Assembly (NCBI GenBank): GCA_013287475.1
Contig: JABDDT010000018.1
Coordinates: 1 to 45,206 of the forward strand
DNA: 45,206 nt
Direction of reading: 5' to 3'
Origin: Bacteroidota bacterium
Lineage (GTDB): Bacteria > Bacteroidota > Bacteroidia > Chitinophagales > Chitinophagaceae
Shown here: positions 1-8,209 of the stretch, piece after piece
How the letters are laid out: every line of letters starts with the position of its first letter
How positions within the stretch are numbered: the first letter of the stretch is position 1
The notes under the pieces: model-generated
Database searches by the model: none
What the model saw: only the letters and a program-made list of their open reading frames with translations
What the model was told of the DNA's origin: nothing
Program-made: the position numbers and the translations under genes

Positions 1-187
1 GACGCTCCATAATTATTTTGCCTTCTTCAGTAATCGCGACCGCCGAAACCCAGGTAGGAAATTCATACACATAGTAAGGACTGATGATTTTTCCTTCGGC
101 AGTCTCACAAACATCCTTCCTTACAGTACCCCAGGTATCTTTTGAAATATATTCAGAAGAAATTCTTTTCCAGCGAAGATCTTTCAT
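1..187 (-). CDS. NUDIX hydrolase, N-terminal part (runs off window)
   Basis: Only the first 62 codons are present; the gene continues past position 1. The translation begins MKDLRWKRISSEYIS and contains DTWGTVRKDVCE, ISPYYVYEFPTWV and SAVAITEEGKIIMER. This is the usual N-terminal strand region that precedes the NUDIX box in ADP-ribose pyrophosphatase-like hydrolases, where the peptide before the cut normally leads into a (V)RQYR segment. The NUDIX box itself lies outside the window, so the substrate cannot be judged. Its ATG overlaps the TAA stop of the upstream YfiT/DinB gene by one base (TAATG), which strongly suggests translational coupling in one operon. Family assignment rests on remembered sequence similarity of this N-terminal segment. 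Confidence 0.75.
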   Translation of the reverse strand, partial: MKDLRWKRISSEYISKDTWGTVRKDVCETAEGKIISPYYVYEFPTWVSAVAITEEGKIIMER

Positions 188-714
188 TATGAAATATTAT
201 TGGCTTCCCTGTAAGAAAGGATATGGGCTACATGGTGCTTACCATGCCAGCTGTACATACCCAGTAAAAACCAGATGCTCACAGGTTCAGATTTACCGGG
301 ATAATTAAATTTCCGGTTCCATTGTTCCATACTAATATCCTTGATGGATGCATACAGTCTCGTATGTAAAGCGTGTAAAAGCGTGATAGAAATATTTACC
401 GGTACTTTTTGAACGTCGTTTAGTTCAGCCCAAAGTTTTTCTTCATAGGACTTCACAGTAACATTTTCCTCCGTAAGAGCCAGTTTAAAACGGATATAGG
501 CGTTCATATGACTGTCGGCAATATGATGAACTAATTGTTGGATGGTCCACCCACCATTACGGTAGGGGCTATTTAACTGATCAGCATCCAGATTTAGTAT
601 TGCATACTCAAGTTCTGTTGGCAACTGACGGATATTATTGAGCCATTCCTGTTTCAATGTATCGGAATAAACCTGCGGCTCATATTTACCTATTGGATAG
701 CGGGGATCAGACAT
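187..714 (-). CDS. YfiT/DinB-family metal-dependent hydrolase or bacillithiol S-transferase
   Basis: A 175-residue four-helix-bundle protein of the DinB/YfiT superfamily. The N-terminus DPRYPIGKYEP is typical of the YfiT branch (B. subtilis YfiT, later called BstA), which binds a divalent metal through three histidines. Candidate ligands are visible: His63/His64 in QLVHHIADSH and the cluster HGKHHVAH at 157-164, which gives the H-x3-H spacing. I chose the ATG at 714; the longer frame would need a TTG start and gives three extra residues. The family is known or proposed to conjugate bacillithiol to electrophiles, and a bacillithiol synthesis gene (bshC) lies 6 kb away, which makes that role plausible here. 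It is coupled to the following NUDIX gene. Some YfiT-like proteins have no proven activity, so the exact reaction is inferred. Confidence 0.85.
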   Translation of the reverse strand: MSDPRYPIGKYEPQVYSDTLKQEWLNNIRQLPTELEYAILNLDADQLNSPYRNGGWTIQQLVHHIADSHMNAYIRFKLALTEENVTVKSYEEKLWAELNDVQKVPVNISITLLHALHTRLYASIKDISMEQWNRKFNYPGKSEPVSIWFLLGMYSWHGKHHVAHILSYREANNIS

Positions 715-772
715 AATTGTCAATGGTTAATTGTAAATGAATATTAAATAAACTCCTGTAAATCTCCACACT

Positions 773-796
773 CCCATACTCCCATACTCCCATACT
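773..796. repeat. octamer tandem array CCCATACT x3
   Basis: Three perfect copies of CCCATACT (773-780, 781-788, 789-796), preceded by a degenerate copy at 765-772. The array ends 5 nt from the stop codon of the ABC ATPase gene on the minus strand. The same octamer recurs at 19981-20020. Confidence 0.9.
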
Positions 797-801
797 TCTC
801 T

Positions 802-1566
802 TTATTCCTCCCTCCACTCTTTTCCCGTCATTTGGATGAAAACATCCTCCAGGTTAGCTTTCTTTACTTCTTTTGGTCTTTCAAAACCAGTAGCAACAAG
901 TTTGTCAATCAGCTGATCGGGCGAATCTAATGCAATAATTTTGCCTGAATCCATAATCGCTACACGATCACAAAGTACTTCAGCTTCATCCATATAATGT
1001 GTTGTTATAATGACTGTTGTTCCGGAAGAACATATGTCACGAACCAAATCCCACAGATTCCTCCGGGCCTGGGGATCAAGACCTGTAGTAGGTTCATCCA
1101 GGAAAATAATCTTTGGCTGATTAATAAGTGTTGTCGCTATTGAAAAACGTTGCTTCTGCCCACCACTGAGTTCTTTATATTTTGATTTGGCCTTATCAAG
1201 CAGATTTACTTTTCCAAGAAATTCCGATGGTTTGACATCCCGATTATACAAACCCCCGAACAACATCAGTAATTCGGTTAAATTCAGGTTAGGATAATAA
1301 CCTGAAGTTTGGAGCTGAACGCCGATTCTTTTTTTTATTTCATTGGGGCTTTTATCCAGGTCAATTCCATCAACAAATATTTTTCCAGAGGTTTTTTCAC
1401 GAAGGGTTTCTATAATTTCAAGGGTAGTCGATTTACCAGCCCCGTTGGGGCCGAGTAATCCAAAAATTTCCCCCTGGAATACTTCGAAACTAATATGTTT
1501 TACGGCTTCAAAATCTCCGTATTTTTTCGAAAGTTCGCGGACTGAAATAATGGCTTGTTTTTCCAT
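802..1566 (-). CDS. ABC transporter ATP-binding protein (ABC-2/drug-export type)
   Basis: A 254-residue cytoplasmic ATPase subunit of an ABC exporter. All ATPase motifs are present in order: Walker A GPNGAGKST (about residues 40-48), Q-loop region, signature LSGGQKQR, Walker B KIIFLDEPTTGLDP, and the H-loop in TTHYMDEAE. The DEPTTGLDP and HYMDEAE forms are typical of the DrrA/NatA-like (ABC-2) group, which pairs with a separate membrane permease. No permease lies next to it in this window: the gene upstream is a CAP protein and the one downstream a YfiT-like protein. Its partner is therefore elsewhere, or lost. The start is taken at the ATG at 1566 (MEKQAIISVRELSKKYG); an upstream TTG would add three residues. 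Confidence 0.92.
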   Translation of the reverse strand: MEKQAIISVRELSKKYGDFEAVKHISFEVFQGEIFGLLGPNGAGKSTTLEIIETLREKTSGKIFVDGIDLDKSPNEIKKRIGVQLQTSGYYPNLNLTELLMLFGGLYNRDVKPSEFLGKVNLLDKAKSKYKELSGGQKQRFSIATTLINQPKIIFLDEPTTGLDPQARRNLWDLVRDICSSGTTVIITTHYMDEAEVLCDRVAIMDSGKIIALDSPDQLIDKLVATGFERPKEVKKANLEDVFIQMTGKEWREE

Positions 1567-1613
1567 GATGGGCAAGTTACGCCATGGCCATTAAAAGAAA
1601 CAACTCCCCATCA

Positions 1614-2084
1614 TTACCTGGAAAAAATCTGTGTAAAATAAATATTACCTTTCTTATCTCTGGCGTATCCAATTCCTGTGAGGATAAAATTACCTTCAAT
1701 ATTTTTTCTATGACCCGGGCTATTTAACCAGCCATCCACCACTTCTCTTGCATTCATTGGGCCGGAAGCCACATTTTCACCTACTTCTACGGCGCCCACA
1801 GATTTTTGTATGGATTTAGCCCTGGAATTAAAGCCATCATGTCCAAATTTAACTTTACCGGTTGCCATGTCCTGACTGTGTTTAAAAGCCAGAGAGGATT
1901 CCATAACGTTTAACTGCAGGGGTGTGAGATCGTGTTGTTTCCTGTCGTCGTTTACGAATTGTAAAATTTCTGTTTCCATTGTATCCATCCGCACATCAGC
2001 ATTAATGGGATATATGCCTGAAAACAGGATCATCGAAATATAAAGTTTATATATTAATATCATCATAGGTCCACAAATTCCCAT
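1614..2084 (-). CDS. CAP/SCP (YkwD-like) domain secreted protein
   Basis: A 156-residue protein with a hydrophobic N-terminal export signal (about residues 8-28, ending near INADV) followed by one CAP domain. The fold's conserved points are seen: FGHDGFNSR, GENVASG and WLNSPGHRKNI with the expected His/Glu pair, then GIGYARDKKGNIYFTQIF at the C-terminus. Length matches the compact bacterial YkwD type. The biochemical role of bacterial CAP proteins is not settled; a periplasmic or extracellular location is the safest statement. Three in-frame ATGs (2084, 2066, 2063) are possible, and the second or third would give a more usual signal peptide. The gene lies 48 nt upstream of the ABC ATPase on the same strand, so they may be co-transcribed. 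Confidence 0.88.
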   Translation of the reverse strand: MGICGPMMILIYKLYISMILFSGIYPINADVRMDTMETEILQFVNDDRKQHDLTPLQLNVMESSLAFKHSQDMATGKVKFGHDGFNSRAKSIQKSVGAVEVGENVASGPMNAREVVDGWLNSPGHRKNIEGNFILTGIGYARDKKGNIYFTQIFSR

Positions 2085-2140
2085 TAATATACAATCGATT
2101 TTTGAACTGATTGAAGCAGAAAGTTTTTTTTAACATAGTT

Positions 2141-2168
2141 ATTGCGATCTTCAACCATATTATCTTTG
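2141..2168 (+). promoter_or_regulatory. Bacteroidota-type promoter for aspartate kinase
   Basis: A perfect -7 element TATCTTTG (consensus TAnnTTTG) sits at 2161-2168, with ATTG at 2141-2144 as the -33 element, 16 bp apart. This spacing is slightly short of the usual 17-20. The ATG at 2190 follows after a short leader, and the position supports that downstream start. Confidence 0.6.
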
Positions 2169-2189
2169 CGCCTCTGTAAATATGCAATC

Positions 2190-3464
2190 ATGAAAGTTTT
2201 TAAATTCGGGGGCGCCAGTGTGGATTCAGTATCAAGAATCAGAAGCCTGCCGTCTATTCTCAATAACTATAATTCAGAAAAAATCCTGATCGTAGTTTCT
2301 GCCATGGGGAAAACAACCAATGCATTGGAAAAGGTTGCTGAAGCTTTTTATAACCGGGATCTTTCAAAAGCATTGGAGCTTTTCGGGAAAATTAAACAAC
2401 AACATATTGAGATTGCTGAATCTCTCGGAGCTGCGGATAACAACCTGATGCAACTAAGAATGATTGATTTTTTTACAGAAGTAGAATGGTTATTGCATGA
2501 TAAGCCTGCAAAAACCTTCAATTATTACTACGATCAGATTGTATGCATTGGTGAACTTTTATCTTCGGCAATTATCAGTTATTTTCTGCAAACAACAGGT
2601 ATTTCAAATCTATGGGTGGATGTTAGGGATGTTTTTGCAACGGATGATCAGTTCCGAGCTGCGAATATCAATTGGGAAATAACCACTTCACGTATAAAGG
2701 AACAAATTATTCCTTTGTTTGAGAATACAAAGATTGTGCTTACCCAGGGTTTTATTGGTGCTACAGAGGCCAATGAAAGCACCACCCTTGGCAGAGAAGG
2801 AAGTGACTATTCTGCAGCCATATTTGCTAACCTGCTGGATGCAGAAAGCCTGACAATATGGAAGGATGTAAAGGGAGTTATGAATGCTGACCCGAAATCC
2901 TTTCCCGATGTCATATACATCCGTGAACTTGGCTATGATGAAGTAATTGAAATGGCATTTTATGGTGCCCAGGTTATTCACCCCAAAACAATCAAACCCC
3001 TTCAGAATAAGAATATCCCTTTACAGGTGAAATGTTTTCTGGAACCGGATCTGCCGGGCACACTCATTCATGCTAAACACATCTCCAGCCTCCCACCAAT
3101 CATTGTTCTAAAACAAAACCAGGTTCTGATTCATCTAAGCTCAAAAGATTTTTCATTTGTTGGAGAAGAAGGTACTGCCAGATTGTATAATATACTTTCC
3201 CAATTGCATATTCAGCCAAATCTTCTGCAAACGGGTGCTGTTATTTTACAATTATGTATAGATAATATTCCCGATAAAATTGAAAAACTTGCTCACGCTG
3301 CATCGCAGCTTTTTAATGTCCATATTGAAAATGGATTAACCCTGCTTACGGTGCGGCACTATCAAAAGGATTTGTTTGAAAAACTTATTCAGGGAAGAAG
3401 CATTGTATTACAGCAGTGGTCTTCGGAGACTGTTCAGACACTTCTCACGGCGCTTCAACCATGA
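2190..3464 (+). CDS. lysC: aspartate kinase (monofunctional)
   Basis: Catalyses ATP-dependent phosphorylation of L-aspartate, the first step to lysine, threonine, methionine and diaminopimelate. The 424-residue product begins MKVFKFGGASVDSVSRI, with the KFGG signature (Ala in place of the more usual Thr), followed by IVVSAMGKTTNAL. The amino-acid kinase domain continues with TTLGREGSDYSAA and WKDVKGVMNADPK and ends with GAQVIHPKTIKPL at about residue 275. The remaining part forms two compact ACT domains, the usual site of feedback control. No homoserine dehydrogenase domain is attached. The longer frame (from 2142) would overlap the promoter element at 2161-2168, so the ATG at 2190 is preferred. 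The 3' end overlaps the convergent L,D-transpeptidase gene by 20 nt. Confidence 0.93.
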   Translation: MKVFKFGGASVDSVSRIRSLPSILNNYNSEKILIVVSAMGKTTNALEKVAEAFYNRDLSKALELFGKIKQQHIEIAESLGAADNNLMQLRMIDFFTEVEWLLHDKPAKTFNYYYDQIVCIGELLSSAIISYFLQTTGISNLWVDVRDVFATDDQFRAANINWEITTSRIKEQIIPLFENTKIVLTQGFIGATEANESTTLGREGSDYSAAIFANLLDAESLTIWKDVKGVMNADPKSFPDVIYIRELGYDEVIEMAFYGAQVIHPKTIKPLQNKNIPLQVKCFLEPDLPGTLIHAKHISSLPPIIVLKQNQVLIHLSSKDFSFVGEEGTARLYNILSQLHIQPNLLQTGAVILQLCIDNIPDKIEKLAHAASQLFNVHIENGLTLLTVRHYQKDLFEKLIQGRSIVLQQWSSETVQTLLTALQP

Positions 3465-4656
3465 TGTTCTGCTTGAGTTTGATAGGAACATTTTTACCTT
3501 GCCGTACCGCCGGCGTCCACAATGCCATATTAGTAAATGCTTTCTCAATTTTAAGATTCATTTTATCGTTGCCCCCGCTGATTGCATTTGCAAAAATAGT
3601 CTTACCATTTTCATCAATAATATATTCCATCAATATAAATGCCTTGGTTTGTCCGGGTTCGAGTTCCTTGATCATATCTGTACTCAGTTTATCTATAAAC
3701 ACTTTGAATGCCTGGTTTCCACCGGGAAATAATGGAAGTTTATCCACGCTCACAGCAAGTTCTTCCTCCGGGATTGGTTGTACAGGATGAGAAAGTTTTT
3801 TAGTTGTCCATGAATCAGTTTTGGGAGATAAAACTACAGGCACTCCGACCTCTTCAATTACATATTCACCTTTTGAATTTACAATGACAGGGGGTACCTG
3901 GTGATTTTTTTCAAAATAATAAAAAGCATTCTGCATACTTTTCTCAAAAGGAACGTACTCGTTAAAATTTGTCAAAAAATGATTCAGATAAGCTACACTT
4001 TTCGGATTGTCAAAATTGACGGGAAAAATATGAACAGGTATGAAATCCTGTCCCATATCCTTCGCATGAGCTGCCAATACGTAGAGTTCTTCGATTTGGC
4101 CGTCAGTAATGGGAATACAACCCGTAGTAACGCAGCTTCCGTGAATATAAATATCTCCGCCAGGCTGAGAAAGATCGCACAGCATCCTGTCAGAAGCATT
4201 CGGATAATTCAATCCCAACGATAGATGATACAGACTGCGGGGATTGAATTCATTGATATAATAAAATCCTTCAGGTACCTGATAATCTCCCGCCATTCTC
4301 TTTGGACCGAGTGAACCGGCCAGGGCACAAATCTTGTATGTCTTGAAATACTTGTATTTTTCACTTTGTTTGTTTTTAACCCACACTTCCATTTCACTGT
4401 CGTATTTAAAAGAGCGTATATAAACAAAGCGGGCCGGCCAAACTAATTGTTTTGCCTGGAATTGCTTCTGCAGGGTATCTTCTTCCCGGCTCATCATTTC
4501 ACTTATTTTTGGAAATGACTTCTGGTTATCCAGAAAACGAACATTATATACAGAACTTTGAGAAAATGAGGTTGTACAAGTCAAATGAAAGCAAAGCAGG
4601 AGCAGTGCCTGGGGTAGAAACCGGATTTTCTTTATGCAATAAATAATAATATGCAT
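3445..4656 (-). CDS. L,D-transpeptidase (YafK/YkuD-like) with C-terminal TonB-C-like domain
   Basis: A 403-residue exported protein. A hydrophobic segment near residues 12-32 (FLPQALLLLCFHLTC) forms the signal. The YkuD catalytic motif is HGSCVTTGCIPITD, with His172 and the probable nucleophile Cys180; the region before it (ICALAGSLGPKRMAGDYQVPEG) is typical of the YafK subgroup, which includes enzymes that cleave or form peptidoglycan-protein links. After about residue 300 a second domain begins (LPLFPGGNQAF, YIIDENGKTIFANAISGG, ALWTPAVRQGKNVPI) that resembles the TonB C-terminal fold found in many Bacteroidota proteins. The fusion suggests a periplasmic enzyme that also binds an envelope partner; that is inference. 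The 3' end overlaps the aspartate kinase gene by 20 nt in convergent orientation, so neither gene has room for its own terminator. Confidence 0.87.
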   Translation of the reverse strand: MHIIIYCIKKIRFLPQALLLLCFHLTCTTSFSQSSVYNVRFLDNQKSFPKISEMMSREEDTLQKQFQAKQLVWPARFVYIRSFKYDSEMEVWVKNKQSEKYKYFKTYKICALAGSLGPKRMAGDYQVPEGFYYINEFNPRSLYHLSLGLNYPNASDRMLCDLSQPGGDIYIHGSCVTTGCIPITDGQIEELYVLAAHAKDMGQDFIPVHIFPVNFDNPKSVAYLNHFLTNFNEYVPFEKSMQNAFYYFEKNHQVPPVIVNSKGEYVIEEVGVPVVLSPKTDSWTTKKLSHPVQPIPEEELAVSVDKLPLFPGGNQAFKVFIDKLSTDMIKELEPGQTKAFILMEYIIDENGKTIFANAISGGNDKMNLKIEKAFTNMALWTPAVRQGKNVPIKLKQNIMVEAP

Positions 4657-4768
4657 CGGTACGGATAAAGTTACTTATTAAAACAAAAATCCGGCCATAT
4701 TATTATGTCAGAGCATTGAATAAGGCTTGAAAACCAGATTGTTTTATCTTCACGCCATAATTGGAAAA

Positions 4769-5911
4769 ATGCTCAAAATCGGAATTTTAGGCGGAGGCCA
4801 GCTGGGAAGAATGCTTTTACAGGCTGCTGCCAATTATCCTGTGGAGACACTGGTTCTTGAAAACGACACGGAATGTCCGGCTGCTCATCTTTGCCATCAT
4901 TTTGTAAAAGGTGATATCAGGAATTTTAATGACGTATATAATTTTGGAAAAACACTGGATGGCATAACCATTGAAATAGAATCTGTAAATGTAGAAGCAC
5001 TGGAAAAGCTGGAAAATGAAGGTGTAAAAATTTATCCTAGACCTTCTGCACTTCGTATTATCAGGGACAAGATTCTGCAAAAACAATTCTATAAGGAAAA
5101 TGAAATACCAAGCCCAGTTTTCAGGATTACAGAGAAAAAGGATGACCTGAAAAAATTTTATGATTTTCTTCCCGCGGTACATAAAAAGGCTTCAGGTGGT
5201 TATGATGGAAGAGGTGTACAGGTTTTATCGGAAGAAAAGGACCTGCATCTTGGTTTTGACCAGCCATCCGTTCTGGAAAAAAAGGTGGATATACATAAAG
5301 AAATTTCCCAGATTATTGCGATAAATGCATCCGGACAGACGGCATTATATCCAGCAGTTGAAATGATATTTAACCAGACTTTGAATCAGCTGGATTACCA
5401 GTTGAGTCCTGCAGAAATTCCTCAACACACGTCCTGGCGTGTCGAAGCGATTGCATTGAAAGTGGTGAAGGAATTAAAATCACCTGGCATATTTGCTGTT
5501 GAAATTTTTATTGATAAAAACGGAGATGTTCTTGTAAATGAAACTGCTCCGCGCGTACATAACAGCGGACATCATACTATCGAAGCGAATTTCAGTTCAC
5601 AATTCGATATGCTGTGGCGGGTCATGCTGGATTATCCACTGGGTAATCCAAAGCATATTGTACACGCCGCTATGGTAAATCTAACTGGAAGTGAAGGGAA
5701 TTCCGGCAATGCTGTTTATGAAGGAATCGATGAGATTCTTAAAATGGAAAATATTTTTCTTCATCTTTATGGCAAAAAAGAAACCAGGCCGGGAAGGAAA
5801 ATGGGACATATTACCATCCTGAGCCCGGAAAAAAGCGACCTGGTTTACAAAGCAAAAATCATAAAACAAAAGTTCCGGATCATATCACATCAATCCCAAA
5901 TAACAGTATGA
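4769..5911 (+). CDS. purK: 5-(carboxyamino)imidazole ribonucleotide synthase
   Basis: ATP-grasp enzyme of purine synthesis: it carboxylates AIR with bicarbonate and ATP to N5-CAIR, the substrate of PurE. The 380-residue product starts [16 protein letters not shown], the PurK hallmark, and carries [16 protein letters not shown] (ATP-grasp lysine loop), then [20 protein letters not shown] with the metal-binding Asn/Glu residues. The ATG at 4769 places the Rossmann-like glycine motif directly at the N-terminus, as in the family; a longer frame from 4727 adds 14 unrelated residues. The stop overlaps the purE start by 4 nt (ATGA), which indicates a tightly coupled two-gene operon. A weak promoter-like pair (TTG 4727, TATCTT 4745) lies upstream. 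Confidence 0.96.
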   Translation: MLKIGILGGGQLGRMLLQAAANYPVETLVLENDTECPAAHLCHHFVKGDIRNFNDVYNFGKTLDGITIEIESVNVEALEKLENEGVKIYPRPSALRIIRDKILQKQFYKENEIPSPVFRITEKKDDLKKFYDFLPAVHKKASGGYDGRGVQVLSEEKDLHLGFDQPSVLEKKVDIHKEISQIIAINASGQTALYPAVEMIFNQTLNQLDYQLSPAEIPQHTSWRVEAIALKVVKELKSPGIFAVEIFIDKNGDVLVNETAPRVHNSGHHTIEANFSSQFDMLWRVMLDYPLGNPKHIVHAAMVNLTGSEGNSGNAVYEGIDEILKMENIFLHLYGKKETRPGRKMGHITILSPEKSDLVYKAKIIKQKFRIISHQSQITV

Positions 5912-6417
5912 ATCATGTGGCCATCATCATGGGCAGCGACAGCGACCTGGCGATTATGCAACCAGCTGCAGATTTACTTAAGTCGTTCGGAATTCCTTTT
6001 GAACTAACCATTGTTTCTGCCCACCGCACTCCTCAACGTCTTGTCAGCTATGCCACAAAAGCCAAGGAAAGAGGATTTAAAGTTATCATTGCTGGGGCTG
6101 GTGGTGCTGCACACCTGCCCGGGATGGTAGCCTCCCTTACATCACTGCCGGTGATTGGCGTACCTATCAAATCTTCCAATTCGCTGGACGGTTGGGATTC
6201 TATACTCTCTATCCTTCAAATGCCTACAGGAATACCCGTTGCAACCGTCGCCCTGAATGCTTCCAAAAATGCAGGTATACTGGCAGCATCCATCCTCGGA
6301 GCTTTTGACGAAAAAATCTCCGCGAGTGTTGAAGCTTTCAAAAAAACCCTTGAGTCTGATGTAAAAGAGAAAATAGCGAAATTGAAAAAAGACGGATGGG
6401 AAAACAATTTTGATTAA
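5908..6417 (+). CDS. purE: N5-CAIR mutase, class I PurE
   Basis: Converts N5-CAIR to CAIR in purine synthesis. The 169-residue length and motifs fit class I PurE, the octameric bacterial type that works with Pur[10 protein letters not shown] at the N-terminus (CO2/phosphate-binding loop), SAHRTPQRL with the catalytic histidine, and [16 protein letters not shown]. The pairing with purK immediately upstream confirms the class I function rather than direct AIR carboxylation by class II. The start ATG lies inside the purK stop (ATGA overlap). Downstream there is no strong terminator; instead an 11-bp tandem repeat begins 9 nt after the stop. Confidence 0.97.
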   Translation: MNHVAIIMGSDSDLAIMQPAADLLKSFGIPFELTIVSAHRTPQRLVSYATKAKERGFKVIIAGAGGAAHLPGMVASLTSLPVIGVPIKSSNSLDGWDSILSILQMPTGIPVATVALNASKNAGILAASILGAFDEKISASVEAFKKTLESDVKEKIAKLKKDGWENNFD

Positions 6418-6425
6418 AGGTGCTT

Positions 6426-6467
6426 ACAGAGACCTTATAGAGACTTTACAGAAACCTTACAGAGACC
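6426..6467. repeat. 11-bp tandem array after purE
   Basis: Four successive units: ACAGAGACCTT (6426-6436), ATAGAGACTTT (6437-6447), ACAGAAACCTT (6448-6458) and a partial ACAGAGACC (6459-6467). It starts 9 nt after the purE stop codon. The period is exactly 11 bp with single-base differences between units. Confidence 0.85.
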
Positions 6468-6544
6468 ATTTATGGTTTGTATACCTGTATGCTCTTAATG
6501 AGCTAATACCTGGCTGCAATTCCCAGATTATCGAACTGCAGGTT

Positions 6545-8143
6545 TTATCCAATTTCTTCTAAAATAACAAATTCCTGATCCAATGCAAGACAATGATAAT
6601 AAATAAGCTCTAAAAAAGCTTTTCCATATTCCGAATACCAGGGTATAAAATTATCGATTCGCTCCTGAAGGTTTTCCATCGGAAATAAGGCTTCACGGAT
6701 TTCATGAATCTTTCGACGCACATCCTCATGATTTTTCTTTTCAGCACGCAATATTTTCTTTTCCAGTTCTTCAAGTTTTTGTAAAGCCTGTGATTCCAGT
6801 TTATCCACGTGTTGTTCAAGGGTCTTATCGACCGCGCCGGAAATATTTTTTAATGTATTATAAAATGTACTCAGATCAGCTATTTGGGGTGCCAGGTTTA
6901 ACTGGCGGTTTGAATGACGCCGGATGAAATCTTCCATAAGTTTATCTTCCGGTTTGAAAATATCTGTTGCCGAAATCCCGGCTTTATCCATTTTTGTCTT
7001 CCAGCTTTTTTTGATCAGCAAAAAGGAGTCTCTTAAAATTAAAACGGGAAATGGTACACAATAATGATTGAAAAGGGGTTTCAGTTCAAGCCAGTAGCCA
7101 ATTTCACCTCCTCCTCCCACAAATACTATATTTGGGAGAATGCTGTCCTGATAAAGTCCCCGCAATATTACATTCGGACTAAACCGATCAGGAAAACCAG
7201 CCAGTTCCTTTTCCATTTCTTCAGCTGAAAAATGTATGCTGGTATTATTCACATAATAACTTTCATTTTTCATTTCCACTCTTTCCCGTATATCATCCTT
7301 GAGATAAAAAAGGTTTATTTCTCTTGGATTCGCCTGAATCGGATATTGTGTGCTTAACTGCTGAATATTTTTCCGGGTGATTTCAAATGGTATATGAGTT
7401 GTTAAATCGTCTTTAAAAATAGCACCCATAACGGACTTCAGTATACGATTATCGGGTATCAAAACTATCAGACCGTAGGATCCAAAGAGATGGTTCAACA
7501 ATTTTAATGTTGCCTGCTGAATATTTTCAGATTTCAGATAACAATCTTTTAGCAGATTTATCAATTCCGGTCCAAAGGGATCACCAGCAAATTCGCCTTC
7601 TATCCGCTCAATGATTGTTTCAAGTCCTGCCATATGCATCCTTCCAACCGCACCGATTTGTTTTGTGTCCCAGGTCAGCTTTTCATTATCGAGATAAATA
7701 TTTCCAAGTTCATCAATATCCGCATCTTCACTTCCCATAAAAAATACGGGCACGAAATGTCGTTTTGGATAGCGGTCAGAAAGTGTTTCTGCAATTTTTA
7801 TTGTGTGCAGTATTTTATAAATGAAATACAGGTTACCCGTAAATATGGCCGGTTGATGAGCAGTAGTAACCGTAAAAGTATTTTTATCTGAAAGGCTTTC
7901 CAGATTTTTCTTTACAGCATCATGAATGGGCAAATCGGCATATTGTGTTTCCAGTGATTTGACGAGTAAACGGCGGTCTGTAGGAAATTTCTCCCGCTGA
8001 ATTATGGCATCTTCAATTCCGGAAAAAGTAACCGGATGTTCATAATAATTTTTCAGGAATTCATTTCCACTCAGATAATCTGTTATAATCCTGGAAAAAT
8101 ATCCTGTATGTTGGTAGGGAACTCTTTGGGCAGTGAAATTCAT
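6545..8143 (-). CDS. bshC: bacillithiol biosynthesis cysteine-adding enzyme BshC
   Basis: Adds cysteine to glucosaminyl-malate in the last step of bacillithiol synthesis, the low-molecular-weight thiol of many Firmicutes and Bacteroidota. The 532-residue length fits the family (about 530-540). Recognised segments: VPYQHTGYFSRIITDYL near the start, TVTTAHQPAIFTGNLYFIYK (a Rossmann-like nucleotide site), VPVFFMGSEDADIDELGN, and FVGGGGEIGYWLELKPLF, followed by a long charged coiled-coil region (about residues 440-490, with ELEKKILRAEKK). The ATG at 8143 is preferred; the longer frame adds residues unlike the family. It lies 66 nt downstream of rimO on the same strand, so read-through from rimO is likely. 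bshA and bshB are not in the window. Confidence 0.93.
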   Translation of the reverse strand: MNFTAQRVPYQHTGYFSRIITDYLSGNEFLKNYYEHPVTFSGIEDAIIQREKFPTDRRLLVKSLETQYADLPIHDAVKKNLESLSDKNTFTVTTAHQPAIFTGNLYFIYKILHTIKIAETLSDRYPKRHFVPVFFMGSEDADIDELGNIYLDNEKLTWDTKQIGAVGRMHMAGLETIIERIEGEFAGDPFGPELINLLKDCYLKSENIQQATLKLLNHLFGSYGLIVLIPDNRILKSVMGAIFKDDLTTHIPFEITRKNIQQLSTQYPIQANPREINLFYLKDDIRERVEMKNESYYVNNTSIHFSAEEMEKELAGFPDRFSPNVILRGLYQDSILPNIVFVGGGGEIGYWLELKPLFNHYCVPFPVLILRDSFLLIKKSWKTKMDKAGISATDIFKPEDKLMEDFIRRHSNRQLNLAPQIADLSTFYNTLKNISGAVDKTLEQHVDKLESQALQKLEELEKKILRAEKKNHEDVRRKIHEIREALFPMENLQERIDNFIPWYSEYGKAFLELIYYHCLALDQEFVILEEIG

Positions 8144-8209
8144 AAGTGATAAACTGAAATAAGCTACTGGTCTTCCGGTGTTCACCTAACAGCAAAATAT
8201 TTATTTTGT

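Noticed and set aside
802-1566. Pairing of the ABC ATPase with a neighbouring permease
   Set aside because: No adjacent gene encodes a polytopic membrane protein; the MFS and NhaA transporters are unrelated and distant.
3416-3790. Plus-strand frames of 118-124 codons after lysC
   Set aside because: They are antisense to the L,D-transpeptidase gene, whose motifs are clear, and show no protein-like features of their own.
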